Source of the DNA: Flavobacterium pokkalii
GTDB taxonomy: Bacteria; Bacteroidota; Bacteroidia; Flavobacteriales; Flavobacteriaceae
Length of the DNA: 64,000 bases
NCBI RefSeq assembly: GCF_014596575.1
Contig: NZ_NASZ01000011.1
Span: forward strand, 1 to 64,000
Direction: 5' to 3'
The position numbers and the translations under genes are program-made. The notes below the pieces were generated by a model. The model had not been told where the DNA came from. It ran no database searches and was given only the letters and a program-made list of their open reading frames with translations. Below are positions 17,364 through 26,273 of this stretch, in pieces. Numbering within the stretch: the first letter of the stretch is position 1; each line of letters starts with the position of its first letter.

Positions 17364-18500
17364 ATGAAAAAAGTACTTTTTATCGATCGTGACGGAACGA
17401 TTGTATTAGAACCGGAAGGATATCAATTAGACAGTTTGGAAAAATTGGAGTTTTTTCCAAAAGCTTTTCAATATTTGGCAAAAATTGCTAACGAATTGGA
17501 TTATGAATTGGCAATGGTAACCAATCAGGATGGTTTGGGAACGGATTCTTTTCCAGAAGATACTTTTTGGCCTACACAAAATTTCATTTTAAAAGCATTC
17601 CAAAACGAAGGTGTACTGTTTGACGATATTTTTATCGACCGTTCATTTCCTGAGGATAATGCACCTACACGCAAACCTCGCACCGGAATGTTAACCAAAT
17701 ACATCGATAATCCAAATTACGATTTGGCTAATTCTTTTGTATTAGGAGACCGAATTACCGATGTAGAATTAGCAAAGAATTTAGGAGCAAAAGCCATTTT
17801 TCTAAAGCAGGAAGATGGATTAGGTGGAAGTGAAACTTCGGTTGCTCATAATGAATTAGAAGACATCATCGTTTTACAAACGGTTGATTGGAAAAAAATC
17901 TATGAGTTTTTAAAATTAGAAGCTCGTACCGCTTCCATCACCAGAAAAACACACGAAACAGATATTTATATCAAATTAAATCTGGACGGAACCGGAAAAA
18001 GTAACATTGATACCGGAATCGCCTTTTTTGATCATATGTTGGACCAAATTTCCCGTCACGGACAAATGGACTTAGACATCAAAGTAAAAGGCGATTTAGA
18101 AGTAGATGAACATCACACGATTGAAGATACTGCGATTGCACTTGGAGAAGTTTATGCTAAAGCCTTAGGAAATAAATTAGGTATTGAGCGTTACGGTTTC
18201 TGTTTACCAATGGACGATTGTCTGGCACAGGTTGCTATTGATTTTGGAGGTAGAAACTGGTTGATTTGGGAAACCGAATTTAAACGTGAAATGGTAGGTA
18301 AAATGCCAACCGAAATGTTTTTTCACTTCTTTAAATCATTCTCTGATGGTGCGAAAGCGAACATCAACATCAAAGCAGAAGGCGATAACGAACATCACAA
18401 AATTGAAGCTATCTTTAAAGCTTTTGCAAAAGCAATAAAAGTAGCCGTAAAACGTGATACAGAGAAAATGATTTTACCTTCAACAAAAGGAATGCTTTAA
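17364..18500 (+). CDS. hisB: Bifunctional histidinol-phosphatase / imidazoleglycerol-phosphate dehydratase, 378 aa
   Basis: The N-terminal ~165 residues are a HAD-type phosphatase, with the nucleophile in FIDRDGTIV and later Cys/His residues. The C-terminal ~190 residues are IGP dehydratase with its manganese-binding histidine motifs [21 protein letters not shown] and [13 protein letters not shown]. Together they perform steps 6 and 8 of histidine synthesis. I chose the ATG at 17364 ([12 protein letters not shown]) because it begins directly at the HAD motif. An in-frame ATG 39 bp upstream would add 13 residues encoded inside the inverted repeat and is unlikely. Confidence 0.96.
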   Translation: MKKVLFIDRDGTIVLEPEGYQLDSLEKLEFFPKAFQYLAKIANELDYELAMVTNQDGLGTDSFPEDTFWPTQNFILKAFQNEGVLFDDIFIDRSFPEDNAPTRKPRTGMLTKYIDNPNYDLANSFVLGDRITDVELAKNLGAKAIFLKQEDGLGGSETSVAHNELEDIIVLQTVDWKKIYEFLKLEARTASITRKTHETDIYIKLNLDGTGKSNIDTGIAFFDHMLDQISRHGQMDLDIKVKGDLEVDEHHTIEDTAIALGEVYAKALGNKLGIERYGFCLPMDDCLAQVAIDFGGRNWLIWETEFKREMVGKMPTEMFFHFFKSFSDGAKANINIKAEGDNEHHKIEAIFKAFAKAIKVAVKRDTEKMILPSTKGML

Positions 18501-18510
18501 TATAAGTAGT

Positions 18511-18567
18511 AAGTTTTAAGTATGAGTTATTAATTTAAAAGGCATTAAAAACTCATACTTAAAACTT
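18511..18567. repeat. Perfect inverted repeat in the hisB-hisH spacer
   Basis: 18511-18528 and 18550-18567 are perfect 18-bp reverse complements, containing AAGTTTTAAGTATGAG. The same AAGTTTTAAGTATGAG string recurs at the start of the four-helix-bundle gene at 20001, and the opposite arm type recurs after that gene. There is no T run, so it is a spacer hairpin rather than a terminator. Confidence 0.75.
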
Positions 18568-18600
18568 AATACTTATTACTTAATAATTAATACTTAAAAA

Positions 18601-19188
18601 GTGAAAATAGTTATTATCAATTACGGAGCAGGAAATATTCAAAGTATTCTTTTTGCAATAGAAAGACTTGGATATAATGCTGTGTTAACGAATAATCCTG
18701 AAGAAATAAAAGCAGCAGACAAAGTGATTTTTCCAGGTGTAGGCGAAGCAAGTTATGCTATGAAAATGCTTAAGGAAAGCGGCTTGGATACTTTGATTCC
18801 AACTTTGAAACAGCCTGTTTTAGGAATTTGTCTGGGAATGCAATTAATGTGTAATCATACCGAAGAAGGCAACACCACAGGATTAGGAATTTTTGATGTG
18901 AATGTGGTCAAATTTTCTCCAAAAGTAAAAGTGCCACAAATGGGCTGGAATACGATTTATAATCTAAAATCGGATTTATTTAAGGATGTAGCCGAAAAAG
19001 AGTATATGTATTTGGTGCACAGTTTTTATGCGCCGCTATGCAATGAAACCATCGCCACAACTGATTATGAAGTTGAATATTCTTCAGCTTTGGAAAATGG
19101 TAATTTCTTAGGAACACAATTTCATCCCGAGAAAAGTGGGGATGTGGGAGAGAAAATTTTGAAAAACTTTCTTGAATTAAATCTTTAA
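18601..19188 (+). CDS. hisH: Imidazole glycerol phosphate synthase, glutaminase subunit, 195 aa
   Basis: A class I glutamine amidotransferase that supplies ammonia to HisF. The catalytic triad is visible: Cys77 in GICLGMQ, and the His and Glu of FHPEKSG near the C terminus. The N terminus KIVIINYGAGN is typical. The start is GTG at 18601; no ATG lies at a suitable place and the alignment to the family begins here. Unusually for some operons, hisA and an extra gene lie between hisH and its partner hisF. Confidence 0.96.
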   Translation: MKIVIINYGAGNIQSILFAIERLGYNAVLTNNPEEIKAADKVIFPGVGEASYAMKMLKESGLDTLIPTLKQPVLGICLGMQLMCNHTEEGNTTGLGIFDVNVVKFSPKVKVPQMGWNTIYNLKSDLFKDVAEKEYMYLVHSFYAPLCNETIATTDYEVEYSSALENGNFLGTQFHPEKSGDVGEKILKNFLELNL

Positions 19189-19215
19189 ATTTCAATAGTA
19201 ATATTAAAAATCAGC

Positions 19216-19246
19216 GGAATGAGATTGCTTCGTTCCTCGCAATGAC
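19216..19246. repeat. Dispersed short repeat in the hisH-hisA spacer
   Basis: A GAGATTGCTTCGTTCCTCGC-type sequence (self-complementary core GC...GC, followed by AATGAC) fills the spacer just before hisA. A related but diverged unit (GATTGC...CGCAATGAC) occurs near 41215-41242. From memory, such units are scattered through many Bacteroidota genomes, but copy number cannot be counted here. Confidence 0.5.
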
Positions 19247-19252
19247 AAAAAA

Positions 19253-19984
19253 ATGAGAATAATACCTGCAATAGACATCATCGAAGGAAAATGTGTTCGT
19301 TTGTCCAAAGGTGATTACAATACTAAAATAATTTACAACGAAAATCCGCTTGAAGTAGCCAAAGAATTTGAAGCGCACGGAATTGAGTATTTGCATTTGG
19401 TAGATTTGGACGGAGCCAAATCAAGCAAGATTGTCAATTATAAAATATTAGAACAAATTGCAACCCAAACCAAATTAAAAATTGATTTTGGTGGAGGATT
19501 AAAAGCCGATTCTGATTTGAAAATTGCTTTCGAAAGTGGAGCAAACCAAATTACCGGTGGAAGTATCGCGGTAAAAAATCGCGAAGTTTTCGAAAAATGG
19601 ATTGCTGAATACGGTTCAGATAAAATTATTTTAGGTGCTGATGCTAATAACGAAAAAATTGCCGTTTCGGGTTGGCTGGAAGAATCCAATGAAGATTTGA
19701 TTCCGTTTATTCAGGATTATCAAAACAAAGGCATTCAATATGTAATTTGTACCGATATTGCTAAAGACGGTATGTTGCAAGGACCAAGTTTTGATTTATA
19801 TTCTAAAATTCTGGATCAGGCCAAAGGTTTAAAATTAATTGCTTCGGGAGGAATTTCAACTTTTGACGAATTACCAAAATTGGCTGAAATAGGTTGTGAA
19901 GGAACCATCATCGGGAAAGCCATTTACGAAGGAAGAATTACGTTGAAACAATTGGAAAACTATATATTAAGTTGTAAGTCGTAA
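19253..19984 (+). CDS. hisA: Phosphoribosyl-formimino-AICAR phosphate isomerase, 243 aa
   Basis: A TIM-barrel isomerase that opens the ribose ring of ProFAR to PRFAR. The first catalytic Asp is in [14 protein letters not shown] (residue 8), and the second acid is in [14 protein letters not shown]. Phosphate-binding glycines occur in DFGGGLK and ASGGIST. Length is normal. It is separated from hisF by a small inserted gene. Confidence 0.96.
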   Translation: MRIIPAIDIIEGKCVRLSKGDYNTKIIYNENPLEVAKEFEAHGIEYLHLVDLDGAKSSKIVNYKILEQIATQTKLKIDFGGGLKADSDLKIAFESGANQITGGSIAVKNREVFEKWIAEYGSDKIILGADANNEKIAVSGWLEESNEDLIPFIQDYQNKGIQYVICTDIAKDGMLQGPSFDLYSKILDQAKGLKLIASGGISTFDELPKLAEIGCEGTIIGKAIYEGRITLKQLENYILSCKS

Positions 19985-20000
19985 GGATTAAGTTTTAAGT

Positions 20001-20360
20001 ATGAGTGAAGATATTATAAAAGTTAAAAGTTTTTCTTTTGCAATTCGTATAGTTAATTTATATAAAACACTAGTTTCAAGAAATGAATATGTTATGAGTA
20101 AACAAGTTTTACGCTCAGGAACTTCAATTGGAGCTAATGTTCGTGAAGCAAAAAATGCTGAAAGTAAAGCAGATTTTATTCATAAAATGGGAATTTCTCA
20201 AAAAGAAACAGATGAAACTTTATATTGGTTAGAGCTTTTACAAGCAACAAATTATCTTTCGAATGAAGAGTTTATAAGTTTAAATAATGATGGTGTAGAA
20301 GTTTTAAAATTGATTAAAAGTATTATTATTACTGCAAAAAACAATCAAAAGAAAACTTAA
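20001..20360 (+). CDS. Four-helix-bundle protein (23S rRNA IVS / S23 family), 119 aa
   Basis: The signature LRSGTSIGANVREAKNAESKAD followed by MGISQKETDETLYWLELL identifies the four-helix-bundle family first described from ORFs in 23S rRNA intervening sequences; relatives also act as accessory proteins of retroelements. It has no known role in histidine synthesis yet sits between hisA and hisF in the same direction. Its ATG lies inside an AAGTTTTAAGTATGAG unit identical to one arm of the hisB-hisH inverted repeat, and the 3' flank carries the complementary arm type. The gene therefore occupies the loop of a spacer repeat, which suggests it arrived as a passenger. RNA binding is plausible but unproven. 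Confidence 0.9.
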   Translation: MSEDIIKVKSFSFAIRIVNLYKTLVSRNEYVMSKQVLRSGTSIGANVREAKNAESKADFIHKMGISQKETDETLYWLELLQATNYLSNEEFISLNNDGVEVLKLIKSIIITAKNNQKKT

Positions 20361-20394
20361 TGCTTCATCCTTACTAATTAATACTTAACTAAAA

Positions 20395-21150
20395 ATGTTA
20401 ACAAAAAGAATAATCCCTTGTTTGGATATCAAAAACGGAAGAACAGTAAAAGGTGTAAATTTTGTAGATTTGCGCGATGCAGGTGATCCGGTGGAATTAG
20501 CCAAAATTTATTCGGATGAAGGAGCTGATGAATTAGTTTTTCTTGATATTTCGGCAACGGAAGAAAGAAGACGAACTTTAGTTGATTTGGTTCGAAAAGT
20601 AGCCGCAACAATTAATATTCCTTTTACAGTAGGAGGAGGGATTTCCGCAGTTTCAGATGTGGAAGTTTTGTTGCAAAACGGAGCCGATAAAGTTTCAATC
20701 AATTCATCTGCGGTTAAAAATCCACAATTGATTAATGATTTGGCACAAAAATTTGGAAGTCAATGTGTAGTTGTGGCAATTGATGCCAAGCAAATTGACG
20801 GCGAATGGATCGTGCATTTAGTTGGAGGAAAAGTACCTACGGAAATTAAATTATTTGATTGGGCAAAAGAAGTGGAGCAAAGAGGTGCCGGAGAAATCTT
20901 GTTTACTTCGATGGATCACGACGGAACCAAAAACGGATTTGCTAATGAAGCTTTGGCACATTTATCGACTTTAGTTAATATCCCGATTATTGCTTCGGGC
21001 GGAGCGGGAAATATCCAACATTTTGTGGATACTTTTGTAGAAGGAAAGTCTGATGCTGCTTTGGCTGCGAGTGTTTTTCACTTCAAAGAAATTGAAATCA
21101 AGACTTTGAAAAAAGAACTTAAAAATAACAATATAGAAGTCAGAATCTAA
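20395..21150 (+). CDS. hisF: Imidazole glycerol phosphate synthase, cyclase subunit, 251 aa
   Basis: A TIM-barrel cyclase that uses ammonia from HisH to turn PRFAR into IGP and AICAR. The two catalytic aspartates are visible: Asp11 in [14 protein letters not shown] and the one near residue 130 in VVAIDAKQ. The phosphate loops are VGGGIS and ASGGAGN. Normal length. hisIE follows after 27 bp. Confidence 0.97.
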   Translation: MLTKRIIPCLDIKNGRTVKGVNFVDLRDAGDPVELAKIYSDEGADELVFLDISATEERRRTLVDLVRKVAATINIPFTVGGGISAVSDVEVLLQNGADKVSINSSAVKNPQLINDLAQKFGSQCVVVAIDAKQIDGEWIVHLVGGKVPTEIKLFDWAKEVEQRGAGEILFTSMDHDGTKNGFANEALAHLSTLVNIPIIASGGAGNIQHFVDTFVEGKSDAALAASVFHFKEIEIKTLKKELKNNNIEVRI

Positions 21151-21177
21151 AATCTGAATTCTAAAATCTAAAATAAA

Positions 21178-21777
21178 ATGGAAATAGATTTTTCAAGACT
21201 GGCTCACGGATTAATTCCTGCCATCATTCAGGATAGCGAAACTAAAAATGTTTTGATGCTGGGCTACATGAACAAAGAAGCTTATCAAAAAACATTAGAA
21301 ACCGGAAAAGTAACTTTTTTTAGCCGTTCTAAGCAACGTCTTTGGACAAAAGGAGAAGAAAGTGGCAACTTTTTAAATTTGGTGGACATCAAAAACGATT
21401 GTGATGAAGATACTTTATTGATTCAGGCACAACCTGTAGGACCAACTTGTCACACCGGAGCGGACACTTGTTGGCAAACTCCAAACAAAAATAATTATGG
21501 TTTTATTTCTGAATTGGAAGAAACTATTGAATCCCGAAAAGAAAATGCTGATTCTGAGAAAAGTTATGTAGCTTCTCTTTTTGCAAAGGGAATCAATAAA
21601 ATTGCTCAAAAAGTAGGTGAGGAAGCCGTTGAAGTAGTGATTGAGGCCAAAGATAATGATGAAGAATTATTTTTAGGAGAAAGCGCCGATTTATTGTTTC
21701 ATTATTTGATTTTGTTACAGGCAAAAGGCTACAAATTAGACGATGTGATTAATGTTTTAAAGAGTCGTCAGAAATAA
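21178..21777 (+). CDS. hisI: Bifunctional phosphoribosyl-AMP cyclohydrolase / phosphoribosyl-ATP pyrophosphatase, 199 aa
   Basis: Residues 1-~110 are the zinc cyclohydrolase (SRSKQRLWTKGEESGNFLNL, the DCDEDTLL metal site, and Cys ligands in GPTCHTGADTCW). Residues ~115-199 are the all-alpha pyrophosphatase with KVGEEAVEVVIEAKD. Together they perform steps 2 and 3. The last codons encode LKSRQK-stop. A copy of exactly this 22-bp end, including a stop codon, recurs 558 bp downstream at 22313-22334, just beyond an inserted gene. Confidence 0.96.
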   Translation: MEIDFSRLAHGLIPAIIQDSETKNVLMLGYMNKEAYQKTLETGKVTFFSRSKQRLWTKGEESGNFLNLVDIKNDCDEDTLLIQAQPVGPTCHTGADTCWQTPNKNNYGFISELEETIESRKENADSEKSYVASLFAKGINKIAQKVGEEAVEVVIEAKDNDEELFLGESADLLFHYLILLQAKGYKLDDVINVLKSRQK

Positions 21778-22334
21778 ATAATTAAGAAGATGTCTTCTTT
21801 ACTCAAACAGTCATTTTCCGATTCAGATATTAAAGAATTAAAACAAAAACATCAGAAAAATAATAAAACTAATTTCATTTTTTTGATCCTTTTTAGTTTT
21901 CTTTTTTTAATTAATTATTTTCTGCTAAAGGATGTTTTAAAACACAACGCATATCATTTTATAAAGATAATTTCTCTAATTGTTTTTGGTTTAGTTTTTT
22001 TAAAAGCCATAGTAGAAAATAATTATACTCTTGATTTGAAAGATAAAATCAAATATGTTGGAATTGTAAAAGTTAAAAATAAAATATACAATAATGAGAG
22101 TGAAAGACCTATCGAACATCGAATACAATTCGATGATTGGAAAATAAACATCATTGATTTTGATGAACAATATTGGAATAAAATAAATGAGAATGATGAA
22201 TTTTATCTCGAAATAGCTGTTAATTCTGGATATATTTTCAAATTAAAGCGTAATGATGAAGATTTTACAAAAGGAATAAAAAGAATTTAGATTTTATTTA
22301 AAGTCCTACAATTTTTAAAGAGTCGTCAGAAATA
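21755..22334. repeat. 22-bp direct repeat of the hisIE 3' end flanking an inserted gene
   Basis: 21755-21776 and 22313-22334 are identical over 22 bp. The first copy is the hisIE C terminus; the second, read in the same frame, again encodes LKSRQK followed by a stop (TAG instead of TAA). Between them lies the 166-aa membrane-protein gene. The operon's terminator follows the second copy, which suggests that this second copy is the original hisIE end. Confidence 0.85.
21790..22290 (+). CDS. Unknown two-helix membrane protein, 166 aa
   Basis: I do not recognise a family. The N-terminal ~30 residues are hydrophilic and Lys-rich. Two membrane helices follow (about residues 29-47 and 57-75), then a soluble C-terminal ~90 residues (KIKYVGIVKVKNKIY...) that looks like a beta-rich domain. 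It starts 12 bp after the hisIE stop and is bounded by a 22-bp duplication of the hisIE end, so it appears to be a late insertion at the tail of the his operon. It would be transcribed with the operon and lies before the operon terminator. No function can be proposed. Confidence 0.7.
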   Translation: MSSLLKQSFSDSDIKELKQKHQKNNKTNFIFLILFSFLFLINYFLLKDVLKHNAYHFIKIISLIVFGLVFLKAIVENNYTLDLKDKIKYVGIVKVKNKIYNNESERPIEHRIQFDDWKINIIDFDEQYWNKINENDEFYLEIAVNSGYIFKLKRNDEDFTKGIKRI

Positions 22335-22365
22335 GCATCAATATTTTGTGTTAATTTATCGTTAG

Positions 22366-22410
22366 AACGAGTCAATAGGAGATTAAATTTCTGCTATTGA
22401 CTCGTTTTTA
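22366..22410 (+). terminator. his operon terminator
   Basis: A perfect 13-bp stem (22366-22378 with 22394-22406, AACGAGTCAATAG type), a 15-nt loop and a TTTTTA tail. It lies after the duplicated hisIE end and ends the his transcript including the inserted gene. Confidence 0.85.
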
Positions 22411-22475
22411 CTTTTTCAAAAAAAAGCAATCCGTTATATTTACCACAGAAATTAATCATTTAGAGGCAAGGACTT

Positions 22476-23609
22476 ATGATTTTTGACAAAACACATTTTT
22501 CAGAAGATTTAATCGATACAAAAATAGAAACAGGATTACATATAATACTAACTACCGACGAAGATGATTTTCGTCCGGTGTATATTTCCGGAAATTTTAA
22601 TGACTGGCGTACTCAGGATAAAGATTTTATGATGGAAAAAATGGGTACAGGATTGTATCATTTTAAATTCACTCATGATTTTAATTATCCCGAAACCCTA
22701 TTGTATAAATTTACAAAAGGCGATTGGAGCGCCGTAGAAATCGATGAAAATGGTGAACGAACAGAAAACCGTTCTACCACGCAGCATACCGGAATACAAA
22801 AAGAACACGTTTTTCGCTGGAGAAAAAACTGGCTGCCGTTTAAACCTAATTTTTTACCGCAAATTCAGTTAATTTCCGATGAATTTGAAATTCCGCAACT
22901 CAACACCACCCGAAAAGTCTGGGCTTTGTTGCCACATGATTACGATACTTCAAACGAAAATTATCCGGTGATGTATTTGCAGGATGCTCAAAATTTATTC
23001 AACGAAAATGCCGAATACGGTAATTGGGAAATTGATAAAAAACTGGCTGTGATGTCCGAATATAAAATTGGAAAAATCATTGTTATTGCTGTCGAACATG
23101 CCGAAGAAGACCGTATTAAAGAATACAATGTTGGAAAAACACTTTTAGGAAAAGGACAGGGAAAAAAATACATTAAATTCCTGGTTGAGACTCTAAAACC
23201 TTATGTGGACAGTAATTTCAGAACCAAAAAAGAACGGGAATTTACCGGAATTGGCGGAAGTTCCATGGGCGCTTTGGTGAGTATTTTTTCAGGATTGCGT
23301 TATCCGGAGGTTTTTGGGAAATTGATGATTTTTTCACCTTCGCTTTGGGTAGATCCTAAGATTAAAATTAAAAATCATGATGATTCTGATGCAACTAAAA
23401 TCTATCTGTATGCAGGCGGTGACGAAAGTGAAACCATGATTGAACATGTAAAAGCTTTCAAGAAAAGAGTTATAAAAAATGAATTTGTTGATGATAAAAT
23501 GAAAATTAATCTCAGTATCAATAAATTAGGAAAACATAACGAAGCTTACTGGAGTGACGAATTTCCTAAGGCAATCGAATGGCTTTTTTTTAATACTAAA
23601 GACAACTAA
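22476..23609 (+). CDS. Cytoplasmic esterase with N-terminal E-set (CBM48-like) domain, 377 aa
   Basis: Residues ~20-110 form a glycogen-binding-type E-set domain (VYISGNFNDWRT, KFTKGDWSAVEIDENG). Residues ~130-377 form an EstD/Fes-type alpha/beta hydrolase with nucleophile Ser263 in GGSSMG, an acid candidate in AGGDES and a His in GKHNEAYW. There is no signal peptide, so it acts in the cytoplasm. Related enzymes hydrolyse esters of siderophores or peptide-like compounds. It heads a run with an M17 aminopeptidase (no gap) and an ATP-grasp ligase, opposite a convergent amidoligase cluster that contains another esterase of this superfamily. The physiological ester is unknown. Confidence 0.85.
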   Translation: MIFDKTHFSEDLIDTKIETGLHIILTTDEDDFRPVYISGNFNDWRTQDKDFMMEKMGTGLYHFKFTHDFNYPETLLYKFTKGDWSAVEIDENGERTENRSTTQHTGIQKEHVFRWRKNWLPFKPNFLPQIQLISDEFEIPQLNTTRKVWALLPHDYDTSNENYPVMYLQDAQNLFNENAEYGNWEIDKKLAVMSEYKIGKIIVIAVEHAEEDRIKEYNVGKTLLGKGQGKKYIKFLVETLKPYVDSNFRTKKEREFTGIGGSSMGALVSIFSGLRYPEVFGKLMIFSPSLWVDPKIKIKNHDDSDATKIYLYAGGDESETMIEHVKAFKKRVIKNEFVDDKMKINLSINKLGKHNEAYWSDEFPKAIEWLFFNTKDN

Positions 23610-25040
23610 ATGAAAACCACTGTAATTAATAGCTTAGAAAATTTCTCTGGCACGGTTTTAATTCCTGTTTTCGAAACCGGTATAAAAAACCTGATTCCGA
23701 TTAAATTTGGCGAAATCAGTATTCCTTCTTCTGTTTTTTATGGAAAAAAGGACAGTAGTTATTTAACGGAACAGGATGGAAATTTGTACTTATTTATTGG
23801 CTTAGGAAAAATTATTGATTTTAAAGCGCTGCAAACAATTTTCAGACGAATTGCATTTAAAGAAAAAGACACATTTACTCATGATGTGTCTTTATTTTTA
23901 CCGGAAGCTTTTACCGAAGAACAAGTTGAAGCCGCTGTTTCAGGGTTGTTTTTAGGAACCTACAATTTAGGACATTATAAAACGAAGGAAGCACATCCGT
24001 TTTTAAATCCCGATTTTGAACTTAAAATTCTTTCTTCAAATAATTTTTCTGAATCGATTACAAAAGCTGTAAAAATTGCGAATGCGCAATTGGAAACTTT
24101 TGCTTTAGTCGATTTACCTCCCAATAAAATTACTCCTAAATATTTGGCTAATTGGGCTAAGGACAAAGGAAATGAATTGGGTTTTGACGTAAAAATTATT
24201 GGATTAGAAGAAGCAATTCAGCAAAATTTAGGTGCTTTTGTGGCTGTTGGAAAAGGCAGCGAAAAAGAGCCTCAATTTGTTATTATGAATTATGTGCCTA
24301 AAAATGCGGAAAAAAATCTAAAACATGTCGGATTGGTTGGAAAAGGAATCACCTTTGACACCGGAGGATTAAATATCAAAACCGCCGGAATGGTACACAT
24401 GAAATGTGATATGGCCGGAGGCGCGGCAGTTTTGGGAGCAATGCACTTAATTGCCGATTTGCAATTACCGGTAAAAGTGACCGCTATTGTTCCCTGTGCC
24501 GAAAATGCCGTTGATAATCAGGCTTTTTTGCCCAGCGATGTAATTTACAGTTATAGCGGAAATTCGATAGAAATCATTGATACCGATGCGGAAGGCCGTT
24601 TGGTTTTAGCCGACGGAATTTCTTATTTGATAAAAAATTACAATCCCGAATACCTGATTGATGTAGCAACTCTTACCGGAAGCAGCGTGGCAACTTTTGG
24701 CTATGAATGCGCTGCTTTGTTTAGTAATAATGAAACTATTTCCAAAGATCTTCAACAAACAGGGGAATCCATTGGCGAACGTTTATGGCCATTGCCTCTA
24801 TGGGATTGTTATAAAAATGATATTGAAAGCGAAATTGCCGATGTGAAGAATTTTAGCGGAAAACCAGTTGCCGGTGCTATAAGTGCGGCTAAATTTCTGG
24901 AATTTTTCACTAAAGAGCATCCGGCCTGGTCACATTTAGATATAGCCGGTGTCGCATTTATTGATGATGAGTTTGCAAAAACAAAACATGCAACTGCGTT
25001 TGGTGTTCATTTATTGACTAAATTCATAGAAAAATTATGA
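23610..25040 (+). CDS. M17 leucyl aminopeptidase family protein, 476 aa
   Basis: A cytosolic dizinc aminopeptidase. The catalytic core has KGITFDTGGLNIK (Lys and Asp ligands), MKCDMAGGAAVLGAM and the family signature DTDAEGRLVLADG, with the catalytic Arg in EGR. In the signature the usual first Asn is Asp. The N-terminal ~170 residues are the less conserved regulatory domain. The start follows the esterase stop immediately and the ATP-grasp gene begins 4 bp after its stop, so the three genes are tightly coupled. In this setting it may process a peptide or isopeptide product rather than serve general turnover (inference). Confidence 0.93.
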   Translation: MKTTVINSLENFSGTVLIPVFETGIKNLIPIKFGEISIPSSVFYGKKDSSYLTEQDGNLYLFIGLGKIIDFKALQTIFRRIAFKEKDTFTHDVSLFLPEAFTEEQVEAAVSGLFLGTYNLGHYKTKEAHPFLNPDFELKILSSNNFSESITKAVKIANAQLETFALVDLPPNKITPKYLANWAKDKGNELGFDVKIIGLEEAIQQNLGAFVAVGKGSEKEPQFVIMNYVPKNAEKNLKHVGLVGKGITFDTGGLNIKTAGMVHMKCDMAGGAAVLGAMHLIADLQLPVKVTAIVPCAENAVDNQAFLPSDVIYSYSGNSIEIIDTDAEGRLVLADGISYLIKNYNPEYLIDVATLTGSSVATFGYECAALFSNNETISKDLQQTGESIGERLWPLPLWDCYKNDIESEIADVKNFSGKPVAGAISAAKFLEFFTKEHPAWSHLDIAGVAFIDDEFAKTKHATAFGVHLLTKFIEKL

Positions 25041-25044
25041 ATTT

Positions 25045-26259
25045 ATGGAAAACGCTAAAACCTTTGTTTGCATTTCAAATTATTTTAAAGGAGTTGATTT
25101 TTTAATTCAATTAAAAAAGCTGGGAAACATTGTTTATTTGGTTACCAGTGACAAATTAAGGAGCAAACCCTGGCCACATGAATTTATAGATGAGATTTTC
25201 TATATGCCCGGTTCTGATACAGAATGGAATTTGGAGCATTTGCTACTGGGAATAGAAAATTTAATGAAGTCTAATCCGGTGGATGCGATTGTCGCTTTGG
25301 ACGATTTTGATGTCGAAAAAGCCACTTATCTGAGAGAAAATCTCCGAATTGACGGTATGGGACAAACTACCGGGCGTTATTTCAGAGATAAATTAGCCAT
25401 GCGCATGCAGGCTGAAAATTGCGGAATTGCTATTCCTGCATTTTCTTCCTTATTTCACGATGCCGATATCAATACTTTTACAGAGAATGTTTCTCCACCC
25501 TGGGTTTTAAAACCCCGTTCGGAAGCTTCGGCTACAGGAATTATCAAGATTTATGATAAGGAAACGCTTTGGGCTCATATCCATGAAATGGGCAATAACC
25601 GTTTTAAATATTTAGTGGAACAATTTAAACCCGGAGCCGTTTATCATTGTGACAGTCTGATTGTAAACCATCAACTGCTCTTTAGTATTACTTCTAAATA
25701 CTTGGCTACACCTATGGAAATTACTCAGGGGGGAGGCGTCTTTAGAACGGCTAATATTCCTTATGATTCTGAAGATGACATTGAAATAAAAAAGATTAAC
25801 GAACAGGTTTTAAAAGGTTTTGGCTTAAAAAACGGAGTGGCGCATACGGAATTTATAAAATGCCATGAAACCGGAGAAATCTATTTTCTGGAAACTTCTT
25901 CGCGGGTGGGAGGTGCTCATATTGCCGAAATGGTCGAAGCAGCTTCAAATATTAATCTTTGGAAAGAATGGGCTAAAATTGAAGATGCTTTGGTTAAAAA
26001 ACAAGAATATCATTTGCTCAAAATCAAAAAGGAATATGCCGGAATTGTGTTGACTTTATCTAAATACGAACATCCGGATTTAAGTGATTTTTCAGATCCG
26101 GAAGTTTGTTTCCTGGTTCCTTTAGAATACCACGCCGGTTTAATTGTAAAATCGAAAAAGCAGCCCCGAGTTGCCGAATTACTAAACGAGTATACCGATC
26201 GTTTAATAGCTGATTATACGGTAGTAGTTGAACAAAATAAAGTGACTAAGTTGCACTGA
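25045..26259 (+). CDS. ATP-grasp ligase (carbamoyl-phosphate-synthase-like fold), 404 aa
   Basis: The protein shows an N-terminal Rossmann-like preATP domain (~1-110), then an ATP-grasp domain. Visible parts are WVLKPRSEASATGIIK (ATP-binding Lys and glycine-rich loop), LVEQFKPGAVYHCDSL, and the Mg site IYFLETSSRVGGAHIAEMVE with Glu and Arg. Such enzymes join a carboxylate, via an acyl-phosphate, to an amine or thiol. It overlaps no neighbour but starts 4 bp after the M17 aminopeptidase and is followed after 14 bp by an M1 peptidase. Substrates cannot be read from sequence. It may belong to the same pathway as the convergent ATP-grasp and GCS2 genes. Confidence 0.9.
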   Translation: MENAKTFVCISNYFKGVDFLIQLKKLGNIVYLVTSDKLRSKPWPHEFIDEIFYMPGSDTEWNLEHLLLGIENLMKSNPVDAIVALDDFDVEKATYLRENLRIDGMGQTTGRYFRDKLAMRMQAENCGIAIPAFSSLFHDADINTFTENVSPPWVLKPRSEASATGIIKIYDKETLWAHIHEMGNNRFKYLVEQFKPGAVYHCDSLIVNHQLLFSITSKYLATPMEITQGGGVFRTANIPYDSEDDIEIKKINEQVLKGFGLKNGVAHTEFIKCHETGEIYFLETSSRVGGAHIAEMVEAASNINLWKEWAKIEDALVKKQEYHLLKIKKEYAGIVLTLSKYEHPDLSDFSDPEVCFLVPLEYHAGLIVKSKKQPRVAELLNEYTDRLIADYTVVVEQNKVTKLH

Positions 26260-26273
26260 TTATTTGTAAACGT

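Noticed and set aside
20001..20360. 23S rRNA intervening sequence or diversity-generating retroelement
   Set aside because: The four-helix-bundle family fits both, but no rRNA, reverse transcriptase or template repeat is nearby.
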